Shown here piece after piece: positions 13,078 to 24,360 of a stretch of 64,000 bases of DNA. Position 1 is the first letter of the stretch. Every line of letters begins with the position of its first letter. A model generated the notes under the pieces. The model saw nothing but the letters and a program-made list of their open reading frames with translations, searched no databases and had not been told where the DNA came from. Source of the stretch: Tubiluchus corallicola (lineage: Eukaryota > Priapulida > Priapulimorpha > Priapulimorphida > Tubiluchidae); the NCBI GenBank assembly GCA_030141605.1, contig JAQGDQ010000238.1, positions 213,501 to 277,500 of the forward strand, given 5' to 3'. A program made the translations under genes and the position numbers.

Positions 13078-13233
13078 TTAAGCCACCTCCACGAAGATAA
13101 GCAGTTTCTCTTTTACCGCGTCACGATCCAGTATGAATTCAATCTCAACGTTAAAAGAGGTGTCGAGGAGGTTGCACAAGTCAAACGCGCCTTTCCGGAA
13201 TGAGTTACATAACAGAGTTATTCCTCTTGCACT
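13078..13233 (-). CDS. Candidate coding fragment, product unknown
   Basis: On the minus strand, 51 codons run from 13233 to a TAA at 13078-13080. The translation has the balanced composition of a real protein: it includes SFRKGAFDLCNLLDTSFNVE and, later, LDRDAVKEKLLIF. The local base composition is richer in GC than its surroundings. There is no ATG; two stops (TGA, TAG) lie directly upstream, and the possible acceptor GATAG there has a weak pyrimidine tract. It could be the last exon of a minus-strand gene, a transposon fragment or chance. Confidence 0.2.
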   Translation of the reverse strand, partial: SARGITLLCNSFRKGAFDLCNLLDTSFNVEIEFILDRDAVKEKLLIFVEVA

Positions 13234-14420
13234 CTATCACAAGTTTTGAGCGCTCTCTCTGTAAATTTGTCAGGTATTCTGAAGTAGACAAACCCTTGTG
13301 AAACATCACTTTGTTAGTGTGTAAAAGCGTATTGTCTAAAATACGCTCGTGAATTGAATTCATGGATTGTTCAAGGTATTAGCAAATGGCATCACCCACG
13401 CTTTCCACGCTGCTAATTGCTAAGTATTACCACTTGCCCTAAGAGAATAAAAAGACAGAGAATTTAACTAATAACTTGTAACATATGAGTCAGAAAAATG
13501 AAAGTTATAGGAATCAAGTAATTCCTTGAATTTTATTCATTCAATGGTTGTTTTGATCGTTGTTAAACAAGTAGCCTAGAATGCATTAAAAGGGAAAGTG
13601 GGACAAGGACTAGATTCGATACTTACTTAATGTTAAATCCTTCCGTAAAACAGCACAGAATTTTTATAAATCTACTTTTCCAGATGCCCTTAGAATTAGC
13701 TTTAGCCGTTTCGTTCTGTCTAAAAGTTGAGACAGGACATTGGTATAGGTCCCCTATCCCACACGACCAAAGGCTGCGACCCTGCAGTAACGCAGTGCAG
13801 TACAAGATGAAGAATACCTTGTAAATGTGAATTAACAAAAGCGGTGAAGCAAAAACACATTCTAAATTTAAGTAATGTTCTGGAATTTCGTGATATCGAC
13901 CCTTTAACCTGCAGAAAATTCTTAAGGGACATTCTTAAATTATTTGCAAGTGACAGTTAAATTAGGTAACATTTTGTTACTAAATTGTGCCGTTTTTTTG
14001 TGCTACAGTTTAGCAAAATTTGTAAACTGATATTTGTTTCGTTTGAACTATTGCGCGTTGCACGCACAACATTGTTTCATATTAACCTTGTTGTAAATGT
14101 GCATGTAATCTTGTTGGTCCTAATGGCAATAAAAATACTACTACTACTATTAGGCCAATGATAAAACTACTAAATTGGCCTTAGTGAAGCACCTGAAGCG
14201 TTTTTCTTCGCATTGCTGTATTTTAATTTCAACTTGAAACTAATTACACAACTTCTTAATTGAGGAAATGTTAGTATACTAACCCAGAGATGAATAATAG
14301 GGCGCCTAACCTATGAAATGTGCCTTACATAAACATTCGGGCCAGACCCAGTGCCAACTTTTTCACATCCCCTAGATTCTATGTTTATGGTTTAGACGAA
14401 ATCGGGAAGCTATACAGTGG

Positions 14421-14422
<2 letters not shown>
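13234..14422. other. Non-coding; retroposon-like tail near 14090-14150
   Basis: GTTGGTCCTAATGGCAATAA, followed by AAAATACTACTACTACTATT, resembles the 3' end of a truncated LINE with a trinucleotide tail. Short frames at 13623-13932 overlap on both strands and have no recognisable domain. Confidence 0.35.

Positions 14423-14483
<61 letters not shown>
14423..14483. repeat. (AT)n microsatellite
   Basis: About 30 uninterrupted AT units. Confidence 0.97.
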
Positions 14484-14487
<4 letters not shown>

Positions 14488-15510
14488 TATTATATATTAG
14501 ATTATAACGTTTTAGTTAGTCTCTAATAATCCCTGTATTATCACATCATTTAGTCACTTATCCATTACATGTAGGAAAAAATGAATATTTAAATGCCCCG
14601 TATTGACAAACTGTTCACTGAAATACAAATAGATAATTATTATTTCTATGCTACCGTTGCATTTTACTATTTTTTGTTAAACAAATTTTTATAGTGTTAG
14701 TGTTTTGTGTGCAACAAAAAGCTGAAATGACTTCAGCACTGTTATTTCACGCTGAATGAAGTTCAGCAGAGTTAGGCTATAGGCCTTCTGAAGAAGCATA
14801 GGCCTATTACTTTGTATATTAGGAGAAGTGTAGTTCTCATACATTTTATTCTTATAAAAATCTATGATACCTATACCTACATAGTACGCATGTAGGGAAT
14901 CCATTTTATAGGTCAAAAAGTTCTAGCAAGTCATAGCAAATAGAAACCGAAGTAATTGGCAATTAGTTACATGACCAATCATAAATCTTACGAATGAACA
15001 AAAAGACCATACGTGAAATCTGGCTTGCATCAGCGTGCGCCGTCAGTGACTGATTGCGGCCTGCAGCTTTCGCATGTTTCTGTCAGAACCGCCTTACAAT
15101 CCTTGACATAACTGTTTTGAAAAGTTGCGAATAAAAACATTCGGTTTCTTTGTCGGTTCGTGTGTGTACATGACAAATCACCTGGTAAGGTGCTGCGCAA
15201 TTCAAATGTGTTCAGGTTGGTCCACGTGTGTAGTTTATGAAGAAAGGCATATATTTAAACTGTGAATGAAGATGCTTATCGCTCGCAGCAACTCATTAAA
15301 ATGCGTAGGTAAATGAGCAGGAAAACATTCTTCGCTAAATTCTACATCTTTTTTCAAAAGCACTTCTCACCTGCCACAAAGGAGCTGTGTTGTCATCACT
15401 AATGATTGCTTCTGTGAGTTATATTTCAACGATGTTTATCTACTTAACCCCCAAGTACAGAAAATCTTCAGGTGAATTGATCATGTGAATTGGATTTCGC
15501 GGTCGTAAGT
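14484..15510. other. No recognised feature
   Basis: AT-rich sequence with a slightly GC-richer patch at 15000-15130; no supported gene. Confidence 0.5.
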
Positions 15511-15642
15511 CAAAGGACCACCGGACAAAGGACCTCCGTTCAAAGGACCACCGGTCAAAGGACCACCGGACAAAGGACCTCCGTTCAAAGGACCACCGGT
15601 CAAAGGATCACCGGTCAAAGGACCACCAGACAAAGGACCACT
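15511..15642 (+). repeat. 15-bp minisatellite, unit CAAAGGACCACCGGT
   Basis: About nine units of 15 bases. Three unit variants (ending CCGGA, CTCCGTT and CCGGT) follow one another in order twice, giving a 45-base higher-order repeat. Because 15 is a multiple of three, both strands read as repetitive frames (Arg-Thr-Thr-Gly-Gln on plus, Gly-Gly-Pro-Leu on minus). Related units occur at 40640-40770 (+), 41955-41975 (-), 42203-42236 (-) and 19095-19142 (-), and more distantly at 61495-61720. Confidence 0.93.
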
Positions 15643-16256
15643 TTGACTTCTGGTGGACACAAATGCCACGAAAAGCTATTTTCTATTTTAACTAAGATTA
15701 AATCCACGTGCGTGATTTCAATTCAACTAAAGATTTTTATTGCTATGCATAGAATTATATTGTCTCTTCAGAAAATTGAACAAGCCCACAGAAAACGCCA
15801 TTTGCAGTCCCAGTACACAGAAAACTTCTACAATTTGGATTAGAAGTGTTCCAAAGACAACATCCTGCATATTAATCAGGCAACGCAGGTGATTATTTAA
15901 CGGCTTAGCACTAAAGAAAGACATAAGAAGACGTGACACATTATGAATAATAAATGAAATACGGAATATACTTAAAATACCTAGAAGCAAGAGGACTCGA
16001 GCCAGCCTATGACTAGCTTCAACTACGAAACCCAGAATACATTTTTAGAATTTCCAAGAGATTTGTTTGCTTTTGACTATTGTAAAACAGTTAGAAATGT
16101 GGGAAAAGCTGGGTGATTACGGTGCTTAGGTACAAAAGTTAAGTAGCCACAAATCTAATCAGCACACTTGACTGCAGGAAAACAAATTCTTGGTACAATC
16201 ATATCCTGATACTCCTGCTTCCTGCCTCCCGCTCATCAAAGAATAATGTTAACATG
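15643..16256. other. No recognised feature
   Basis: Spacer; short frames on both strands carry no recognisable content. Confidence 0.5.
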
Positions 16257-17070
16257 TTAAAAGAAAACCGGACCCAGTTTTAAACTGTGGTCAAAACAAT
16301 CAACTCTCTAAAATATTGAAAGGAAACATATTATTTTTTCCGAGAATGACTTACGTGAAAGAATTTTTACCACAGAAACATAATTTCGCTTTCACGCGAC
16401 TAATTCTTCGCTATTACGCCATTCACTAGTTAGATGGGCACTAGCGCCGGCATTTCAGAAACGAATGCACAGAATTAGGTGCTGTGCCTCTCAGTTCAGA
16501 GGTGTTTAGTTGTGACGTTGCACACATGTTCGACACGCTCATGCGGTAACGGTAAATTTGAAAGTTGAATTTTTGTCTTGAAGCCTGCCTACTTTTAATG
16601 CAACAGAGTGCTGTACTTCAATTTTTGCAACACGCTCGTGGAATGTTTTTGCTGTTTAAAATAATGTTCATTTGGGATGTCATCAATAGTTGGGCTTTCC
16701 CGCCGTTAATTAAGATTTTAATCTATTATTTAATTCTCAAAAACCCTTTTGCGTTATTATTGCGGTATCAACATCTTTTACCACGTTAAAGATGACTTTT
16801 TTGGGTTTTATACCTCTGTATAGTGTACTTTCAGGAATCTGTCTTGTGTATTTGTGTATTGGGTCTGGTTGCGCATGTACGTAAATATTTTATCATTTTC
16901 TATCGTAATTTTATAATATAGCTGAGTGTTTTTCTAATTTTTATATAATGCTATGTACTTTTAAATGCATGAAATAAATTTAAAAATAAAAAAATATTTG
17001 TGTTATTTATTGCGACATTAAATTGTATACTTTTTACAGTAATGGGGTAAGACATGAAAAATCATCCTGC
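16257..17070 (+). repeat. Dispersed repeat, copy 1 (interrupted)
   Basis: This segment aligns by eye with 23793-24360 in the same orientation. Shared landmarks in order are TACCACAGAAAC then AATTTCGC, CACTAGTTAGATGG (CGCTAGTTAGATGG in copy 2), CACTAGCGCC, CAGAGGTGTT/TAGAGGTGTT then GTGACG, CTGTACTTCAATTTT, and ATAGTTGG with GCCGTTA. Copy 1 carries an extra 0.24 kb at 16765-17001 that copy 2 lacks. No protein is encoded. It looks like an old non-autonomous mobile element or a segmental duplicate. Confidence 0.75.
16765..17001 (+). mobile_element. 5'-truncated retroposon tail inserted in the dispersed repeat
   Basis: This insert is absent from the sister repeat copy at 23.8 kb. It ends in the A-rich tail ATGAAATAAATTTAAAAATA and runs on into AAAAAATATTTG. 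It is flanked by a near-perfect 12-13 base direct repeat, GTTATTATTGCG (16753-16764) and GTTATTTATTGCG (17002-17014). A-rich tail, target duplication and an empty site elsewhere are the marks of LINE-mediated retroposition. The source element is not identified. Confidence 0.65.
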
Positions 17071-19094
17071 ATGCCTTTAACATGGTCAATGAACCTCTAT
17101 ATTCCTTGATAATGACATAGATCCCAGCACTTCAACCATTCTATATGTTGAACTCAAGCTTGCAATGTGTCAAACTGTAAAAAGGAAAATTATAAGACTA
17201 CATTTTGATTCTTTAAGCAAAGCAAAGCTTGTAAGCTAATCACAAAGGAGAAGTTGACATAAATCATTAAGGTAGTATCTACATCAGAAATGATAATTTT
17301 CTCACACGTACGTGTAAACTCGATAACTACTATGGGATATGGTTTGTTCAAACAGTTCGTGTATATATACCTATAGATAACTACTAAGCTGTCTCCTATT
17401 GGGCTTTAATAATGTTCATTTTAAAAGGCGTAACATTAACTTTTAGGGCAAATAGGTTGTGATTTGTATGCGAATGTGATGCAATGCTTGCAAATATTGT
17501 TTTGCAGTTGTAGAATACAGCAATTAAAAATGTAAGCTGACTTTTTTGGTAACCGTTACCAGCCGTTGTAAACACAAGATAATACTGTGTACACTATGAC
17601 ATTGGTGTCTGGCCTTACCTCGATATTAACATAATTAATCCAGCATAATTAATTAAAGGTGCAAACGTGTTCAAACGCCTCTTGCTATTTGTGGCCATAT
17701 GAACCTAGCAACAAAAGAGTGAAAGATCAGACGCACAAAACGTATAGGATATAAACTAATCAGTTTATACAGTTTTTCACTCTGCAAGGCCAATAACTTA
17801 ATGATAAGGTCTTTTTAACGGATCGGTTGTTGCAGCATCGAACTTACAAGATGAAGCATACATTGAATTGCAATGAATTGCAAAGTTATCGTGATCACTC
17901 GATGTTACAAAATATGACATCATATGATATATGACATATGATGTTTCTTTACATATTGATGAATTTTATTTTTAGGCACTATTTAGATTGTTTATGCCTT
18001 TTCCGGTTCGTTTTCTCGATTATATGTTCACTCACTCACTAATTTGTGTGTTAGTTGAATGTATCTGATCATTTTGTTTAATGGTACTTTCGTTAGTTTT
18101 TTCTTCGTTTTTCTCTCATCATTTCTTCATTGCTTTTTTTCTTCTTCTTGCTTGTTTTCTTAATCCCTTTGTTTCTTCCACCTTTTCCGATGCTTTGGTT
18201 TGCTCTTGTGATTCATCTCTTGTTATTTTTTTCAAAAAAATTCCGTCGGCAAAAGTTGTTCTAGAGAATTTGAAATGATTTGCTGTAGAAGACCCTTACA
18301 TAAACACTTGTGACTGCAGAAGAGCATTTTACTGGTGGCGAATCAACATTTTACTGAGATTGCTTAACTTGACGGCCTCTTCCTAATCCGTAGTTGACCC
18401 CAAAATGCAACAGTGGTCACAGACTCACCTCCAAAAAGTCAAGAAAAATATCACAGAATCACAATAACTTACATGTAGAACACATCTACACGTAAGTTTA
18501 ATCATTATTTCTTGTCACAGTTTAAATTGAAATAGCAAAAACATGAAAGTCTCAAACTTGGTTTCAAACTAAAGCTGACTGGACTGCATTTTAAGGCATT
18601 ATATACTAATGGGCCAGCTACAGTAGGCTTATACTATGCCTATATTGCTAAATTATAATAAGCAGAGGTACTTCTTGCAATAGCATCTGCCTCAGGCTTA
18701 TATTTTCTAATATGTCTAATTGCTTTTTGTCTAACGTTACTACTGCTTCTGCTGTTGCTTTTTGTCTAATGTTATTAGCTAAGAAAATGAAAATTTTCTA
18801 ATTAACTACGGTTGGCCTGGTCGAGTAATCAAATTCAAAAGAATAATTTTGGCTTACTTATACATTTTAAGTTGCTGACAAATAAATAATGTAGAACTTT
18901 ACACTGTAGAATATAGAATGTAGAATAATGTAGAATACACTTTACAATTTACTCTTTACTTCTGCAAAATCGTATAACATTAACTCAAAAAACGGAATGA
19001 AAAAAATGTTAAATGTCTTTTCAGCTTCTGCTTTGCGAGGTTTGATTGTTTTTAGTTGGTCTTTAGCTTTTGGTGTGAATCTTGACTAGTGATC
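17071..19094. other. No recognised gene
   Basis: AT-rich sequence. A T-rich frame at 18081-18278 encodes only a Phe/Leu/Ser run and is not considered a gene. Confidence 0.5.
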
Positions 19095-19142
19095 ATATAA
19101 TGGTTCTTTGACCTGTCGTACTTTGACTGATGGTTCGCTTTG
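19095..19142 (-). repeat. Degenerate 15-mer repeats in reverse orientation
   Basis: Read on the minus strand, two to three units beginning CAAAG (for example CAAAGTACGACAGGT) match the period and start of the 15-mers at 15511-15642. They lie 3.5 kb away in the opposite orientation. Confidence 0.4.
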
Positions 19143-21219
19143 CTATACTATATAGTGAATACAAACCTTTACTAGTGAATTTAGGCTATCACAAATCTAT
19201 GCCTTGAAAATAAGCTAGTGCTCTTTTGAGATTTGCCATAGTCATAATCTTAAAAGAAGAAGTTAAAATATCCGTAAATCTCCAAAATTCTTATTTTTTT
19301 CCACAGAAGCTTTCGTCCTCTCGGACTTTATCTGCAGTACACGATTATGCAGTTTCTTTTACGATTATTATGACTATATGTCTATAATTTAGTTTTATAA
19401 ACCCAGAAATTAAATAAACGGTTAATGAAAATGATTTTGGTTTATTAATTTAGTAGATGGAATGAACAAAATCATCAACGTAAGAATATAAAAATCAAAT
19501 GCTGTTTTGCATATACTGTACTGAATACTTTTAATATTTGTAATTTTGGAGCTGTAGGCAAACTGAAGATACGCATACCAGTAGGAAAGCTTTAACATAC
19601 CTGTTAGAGATTCCTATTTCCCTATGTTTTCTATTTTATTGTAATTACCTTGAAATTCATTAATAAAATTTCCTTTATATTAATTGATTACAAGGCTTGC
19701 TATTATCTAAAATTGCGTTACTAGATGAATTATAAACAGTTAAGTACTCTGTTAGCAATAACAGACCTAGTAATGAACTAATTAGACTTTGAGCCATGCT
19801 AAAGAGAAGGCAAATTACAATAATTTCTGTTACGAGGGATCCTCTCCATTGTTATCTCTTGCAGATGGTGAGATGATTCGAAATCTGTAGTAATTATCTT
19901 CTAAGGGACTTAGGCAGTTTCCCAAACACAAGCGGCGCGCCTTAATTGACTGGCGATTAACAAAAGCAAAGAAAATGTTTGTGAAAGTCCCTTTCTCTGG
20001 GGATCCATTGCTTTCGTAGAGAGAGAAAGAAAAGGGATACTTGACCGCCGACTTGGGGCTCATTAAGTGGAGTCGATTGATGAAGAGGATCACTTTCTAG
20101 TCATGCAAATAATAGTCCCAATTATTCTGTCCGTCTATTGAAACAAATCGTCGAAAATTAACCTCATGGGGTGCGATAAAAGCTTAGCAGTCCAGAAATA
20201 GGAACTTTCTTGGGTGTTAGAACCCCACGATTCCATGAAAATAATGGTAGGACGTGAGAAGCTTTCTGTCTTCTCTTCCGACGAACGTTTGGTGTGGTGA
20301 AAAGCTGCCACGCGTCTAGTACAAAGAACATAATGAGGAGAACTCATGGAAATTCTCAAGCAGATTTGTAGACCTTTCGTCTAATGACGTTACTATGCAC
20401 TTGTGCAACCTTTATTTCGTAAAAAGGCATCCATAACTACACACATAAACATAAACTATAATTGACAGATCAATGATAGTTGTTTAGCTTTTTTGTTTAA
20501 TTAGAAACAACAAGGAACGCAGAATGAGTTTTAAAAAAGGGTCTTTAAGAATTAAGAATTACTACATTGAAGAATTTTGCTCGAAATTTATAAATTAATA
20601 TCTCGCTTATTTTGTTACAGGATGTGTTTGTTTTAAACTTATAAGTTTATAATGCTATTGTAACTTGCATGCTCAGATATTTAGTCTTAATTTGTTTTTC
20701 ATACCTGATTTTTTCATTTTATCAATTTGTACGCGCTTTATCAATTGAATTTAAACCTCAAAATGTTTTATTTTCTGAATAAATTTGTACATGCGTGTAA
20801 AATTGTATAGTTATAAGTTGTACTTCATATTTTGCCTTTTATGTTTAATTATATTATGTATTGTTTTTGTACACTCGGCCTGATGCAAAGGTGCCTATGG
20901 CTCATTCTAGCTGTCGAATTTAAATAAAGATCTTACTTGCTTGCTAAAAGATATTTGGGGTTCGTTTTCGTTCTTTTTCTGTGTTTTAATCTGTACATTG
21001 CTTTTTATACAAATTGCCAAAGACAAACAGAATGGCCAGTCAAGGTAAAGGACTACAGTAAGAAGGTGCAGACGTTGCATATCCAGAGAAATAGAATTTA
21101 TATACCTATAATTTTATATACAAAACATCTGTTAATATTCTACTTGAATCGAGTGAGGTTGTATATTTCAGTGAAACAATTTTTCGCTAAAATTTACAGT
21201 TTCATACACACGCAAGAAA
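19143..21219. other. Open frames at 19830-20359 (minus), unassigned; otherwise featureless
   Basis: A GC-richer block at 19830-20390 carries two minus-strand frames of 87 and 74 codons in succession. I recognise no domain and see no splice signals joining them. Near 20900-20935, CTGTCGAATTTAAATAAAGA resembles a retroposon 3' end. The remainder is AT-rich. Confidence 0.35.
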
Positions 21220-21348
21220 TTAGTACTTGGAACGGATTAGGGTTGGGTTAGGGTACTTAAATAGTGTGGGGAATTGTAAACTCCTTCTCAATTTTTTGGT
21301 AGAGAATTCCACCTATATGAAGTCCGAGATAATGCTATTAAAACACTG
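21220..21348 (+). repeat. Short interspersed repeat, copy 1
   Basis: A 129-base sequence starts TTAGTACTTGGAACGGATTA, contains TTAGGG-like motifs, and ends AAACACTG. It matches 21941-22075 at about nine in ten bases. No inverted ends and no pol III box B are visible. Confidence 0.8.
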
Positions 21349-21940
21349 AAAAGAGAGCCCGAAATGAACTCCAAAATATCTGTTTCTAATTAAACAAAGA
21401 AAGCTGAGCATGATAGATGTGTGAGTTATACATGTATTTATATTTACTTCATGTATACTGCTAGCTTGGTACAAACAAACAATCCAGAATAATCTACTGG
21501 CAGAAATCGCTATGATTGTAGTGATTTCCTTTCTGGCTAGTTCTCACTGAAGCTAGAAATGAGAATGAATAACAGAAGTGTTCACGTCCGGGGAAGTCGT
21601 TGTTCGTATCCGGAACTTGGGTGGGACACACGTGTGAGATTGGGTCCCGTTGACGAAATGTCACGTTTGCGGAGAATGGGGGCACACAAGCTCATTTCCT
21701 GTGTCAATTTTGTCGTTCAACAGAGCAAAACAACGTGGAAAACTGACCACTTCCCGTTCAAAATGATTCTGTTTAATTACATGAGCGTCTTTTATCAATG
21801 ACCACTGTTCATAGCGATATGGACAGTGGTGACCGTGTGTCTTTTTTACAAGCATAAACTTTAGCGGTGATCTGGGCATGGTTTCAGAGAAACCATGGAC
21901 ATTAAACTTGGGTTTCACACCTAAATTTGGTCATACCAAA
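21349..21940. other. Spacer with a hairpin and unassigned frames
   Basis: ACCACTGTTCAT and ATGGACAGTGGT near 21800-21830 can form a 12-base stem with a short loop. Open frames on both strands at 21559-21918 have no recognisable content. Confidence 0.4.
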
Positions 21941-22075
21941 TTAGTACTTGGAACGGATTAGGGTTAGGTTGGGCTAGGGTACTTAAATAGTGTGGGGAGT
22001 TGTAAACTCCTTCTCAATTTTCTGGTAGAGAATTCCACCTATAGCAAGTCCGAGATAATGCTATTAAAAACACTG
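21941..22075 (+). mobile_element. Short interspersed element, copy 2, with target duplication
   Basis: This 135-base copy is bounded by a long direct repeat: AAATTTGGTCATACCAAA (21923-21940) on the left and AAATTGGTCATACCAAA (22076-22092) on the right. That is a target-site duplication of 17-18 bases, and the target itself is palindromic, with arms AAATTTGGT and ACCAAATTT around CAT. The long duplication suggests target-primed insertion, but there is no poly-A tail and no recognisable SINE promoter. Confidence 0.65.
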
Positions 22076-22092
22076 AAATTGGTCATACCAAA

Positions 22093-22497
22093 TTTAGGCT
22101 GAAACAGCCTTTCACGCAAAGGCATGAAATGAATAAGTAAATTAAACTAAATCAAATTAAATTAAAATGAATTAATTTTTCGGGTCTTGATCCTGACGAA
22201 TTAAAAATTTCAGCTGTCTAACAGTTAGTTTGTATTTCCATATGATTTTCAAAATCGATTTCATAGACATGTTAGCACCACGTATACTTTTACCACGATA
22301 AAGGCAAACGGCTTTAAATGTAAATTAACGTTATATTATAGCACTAGGTAGTTGTTGTAATTTCATGATGTTCGATAAAAATCGAAATATTATTTAAATA
22401 TTTTAATAAAATAGCACTATGTTATTTCATCGCCTGTCTTTATTGTTGATACATAATTTGAAAAATGAAGCATAATTTATAGCAGGAACGAGCTACT

Positions 22498-22498
<1 letters not shown>
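22093..22498. other. No recognised feature
   Basis: AT-rich spacer containing TAAATTAAACTAAATC-type low-complexity sequence near 22140. Confidence 0.5.

Positions 22499-22587
<89 letters not shown>
22499..22587. repeat. (CT)n microsatellite
   Basis: About 44 CT units with one CTTT interruption. Confidence 0.97.
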
Positions 22588-22590
<3 letters not shown>

Positions 22591-22950
22591 TTTAACACAC
22601 TGCTATTTATGCAGGCAGGCAAATAAAAAAGCATAAATACAGATTTACAGCAACCCAAAGCGACCTGACCGCCCAACCGGAAGAAGGAATCACAGTTTGG
22701 TGATTTTTAGCAAAACTTTCCCTGATCACTGTTTGCATGTGCTACACGGTATTTACCGTATCTTGTTTGGATTATCAGTCAACTGAATAAAATATAGACC
22801 CGCTACATATGCATCCCTCTAAATATATTCTGTATCTTTGTGATTGCAAATTATACTGAATTAATATAATTACATCTTTCTCAAATGAGACCAATGTGTT
22901 GTTGGTGCAAGAAAATCCTGGCTTAGTTTTCGCTACGTGTCACATAGTTT

Positions 22951-23215
22951 GTATTGTATTTTTATTGTATTGTGTTGTATTGCATTGCATTGCATTACAT
23001 TGCTTTGTATTGTATTGTATTGTATTGTATTGTATTGTATTGTATTGTATTGTATTGTATTGTATTGTATTGTATTGTATTGTATTGTATTGTATTGTAT
23101 TGTATTGTATTGTATTGTATTGTATTGTATTGTATTGTATTGTATTGTTTTGCATTGCATTGCATTGTTTTGTATTGTATTGCATTGCATTGTTGTTTTG
23201 TATTGCATTAAATCG
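22951..23215. repeat. (TATTG)n pentanucleotide satellite
   Basis: A perfect core of about 28 TATTG units at 23006-23148 is flanked by degenerate units (GCATT, TTTTG). Because five and three are coprime, all six frames remain open; the resulting Tyr-Cys-Ile-Val frames are artefacts. Confidence 0.97.
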
Positions 23216-23792
23216 TATTGCACTTCATCAATGAACTTACTGTTATTATTATCAACTAACTAAAAATAACTAATGATCAATTTCAAGTGAGTTATGAAAA
23301 TACGACTTCTTAGAAAGACCAAAAACACAAGATAAAATGATTATTATCGTTTTGTATAATTTTCCAGGCATTAAAGCGGTTAACCAGCAGAAAGCGCTAC
23401 ACCTGTAGATATACATCGAACAACATCACTTAATCTCAAAGTACGTTAGTAGAGAGTTTAACCACTTTCGGTATTGCATAGCCATGTTCGCACGGATTTG
23501 CAGGAGTCTCCAGTCTGCAATGCGATTCTGGAATTTGGAGGAACCGGCATCAATGGGGTGCTTTTAGAGTCTTGCATCACAGAAACTGCAACCATAACAG
23601 ACATCCACACAGAGTACTTCATTTGCTTGTTTAGTCGGTCGGTCATTCGTGTATTTTTTCGTTCGTTTATTTAACTGCCCATCTGGCTGTCCGTTCTATC
23701 ATCCAGTCATTCATTCATTTTGCTTATTTATTTATTAAAATGCAATGGACGAACAAATGTAATGTGAACAAAGGAAATTCAATACATGATTA
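23216..23792. other. No recognised gene
   Basis: Open frames on both strands at 23458-23674 (62-66 codons) have no recognisable domain. Tetranucleotide-like CATTCATTCATT occurs near 23706. Confidence 0.45.
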
Positions 23793-24360
23793 AAGGAAAA
23801 TCGGATCTAATCCTAAGCTATAGCTCAAAATAATCTACCCTATAAAACATTGAAAGAGAACATGCAATTTTTCAAGAAAGAACTATTACCACAGAAACGT
23901 AATTTCGCGTTCGCAGCTAACTCTAGACTGTTACATGAATTTCGCCGTTCGCTAGTTAGATGGTCACTAGCGCCTGCGTCTTGGAAACATGTTGCATAAA
24001 AACAGGTGATACACCTGGCAGTTTAGAGGTGTTAATTTGTGACGCAGTGCACTAACTAGAGAATTTGAATTTTAAACTTGTAATTTATCCAGTTTTTGTA
24101 TATCACACTGGGAATGTTATACAGGTTTAGCACTGTACTTCAATTTTGGCTTTCACAAACACGTGCAACACACTCAAGAAATGCTTGTGCAGTTGAACAT
24201 TATGTTCGTTTGTGATGTCACAAATAGTTGGACTCGCGCGCCGTTATTTAAGATTTTGATCTGTTATTTAATTATCATAAAAAATTTGGCATTATTAAAA
24301 GTGTTAAAATGTATACTTTTACCGTACTTCAAGGTGGGGTAGGATATGAAAAAAAGTAAT
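23793..24360 (+). repeat. Dispersed repeat, copy 2 (uninterrupted)
   Basis: Homologous by eye to 16257-17070 and in the same orientation, but without the 0.24-kb retroposon tail. It preserves the empty site (GGCATTATTAAAAGTGTTAA near 24288). Divergence between the copies is roughly a quarter of positions, so the family is old. Confidence 0.75.

Noticed and set aside
21237-21254. Interstitial telomere-like TTAGGGTTGGGTTAGGG
   Set aside because: Only two to three imperfect units within the interspersed element; not a telomeric array.
22896-23263. Six long frames on both strands (81-112 codons) across the TATTG region
   Set aside because: They are by-products of a pentanucleotide repeat that contains no stop in any frame.
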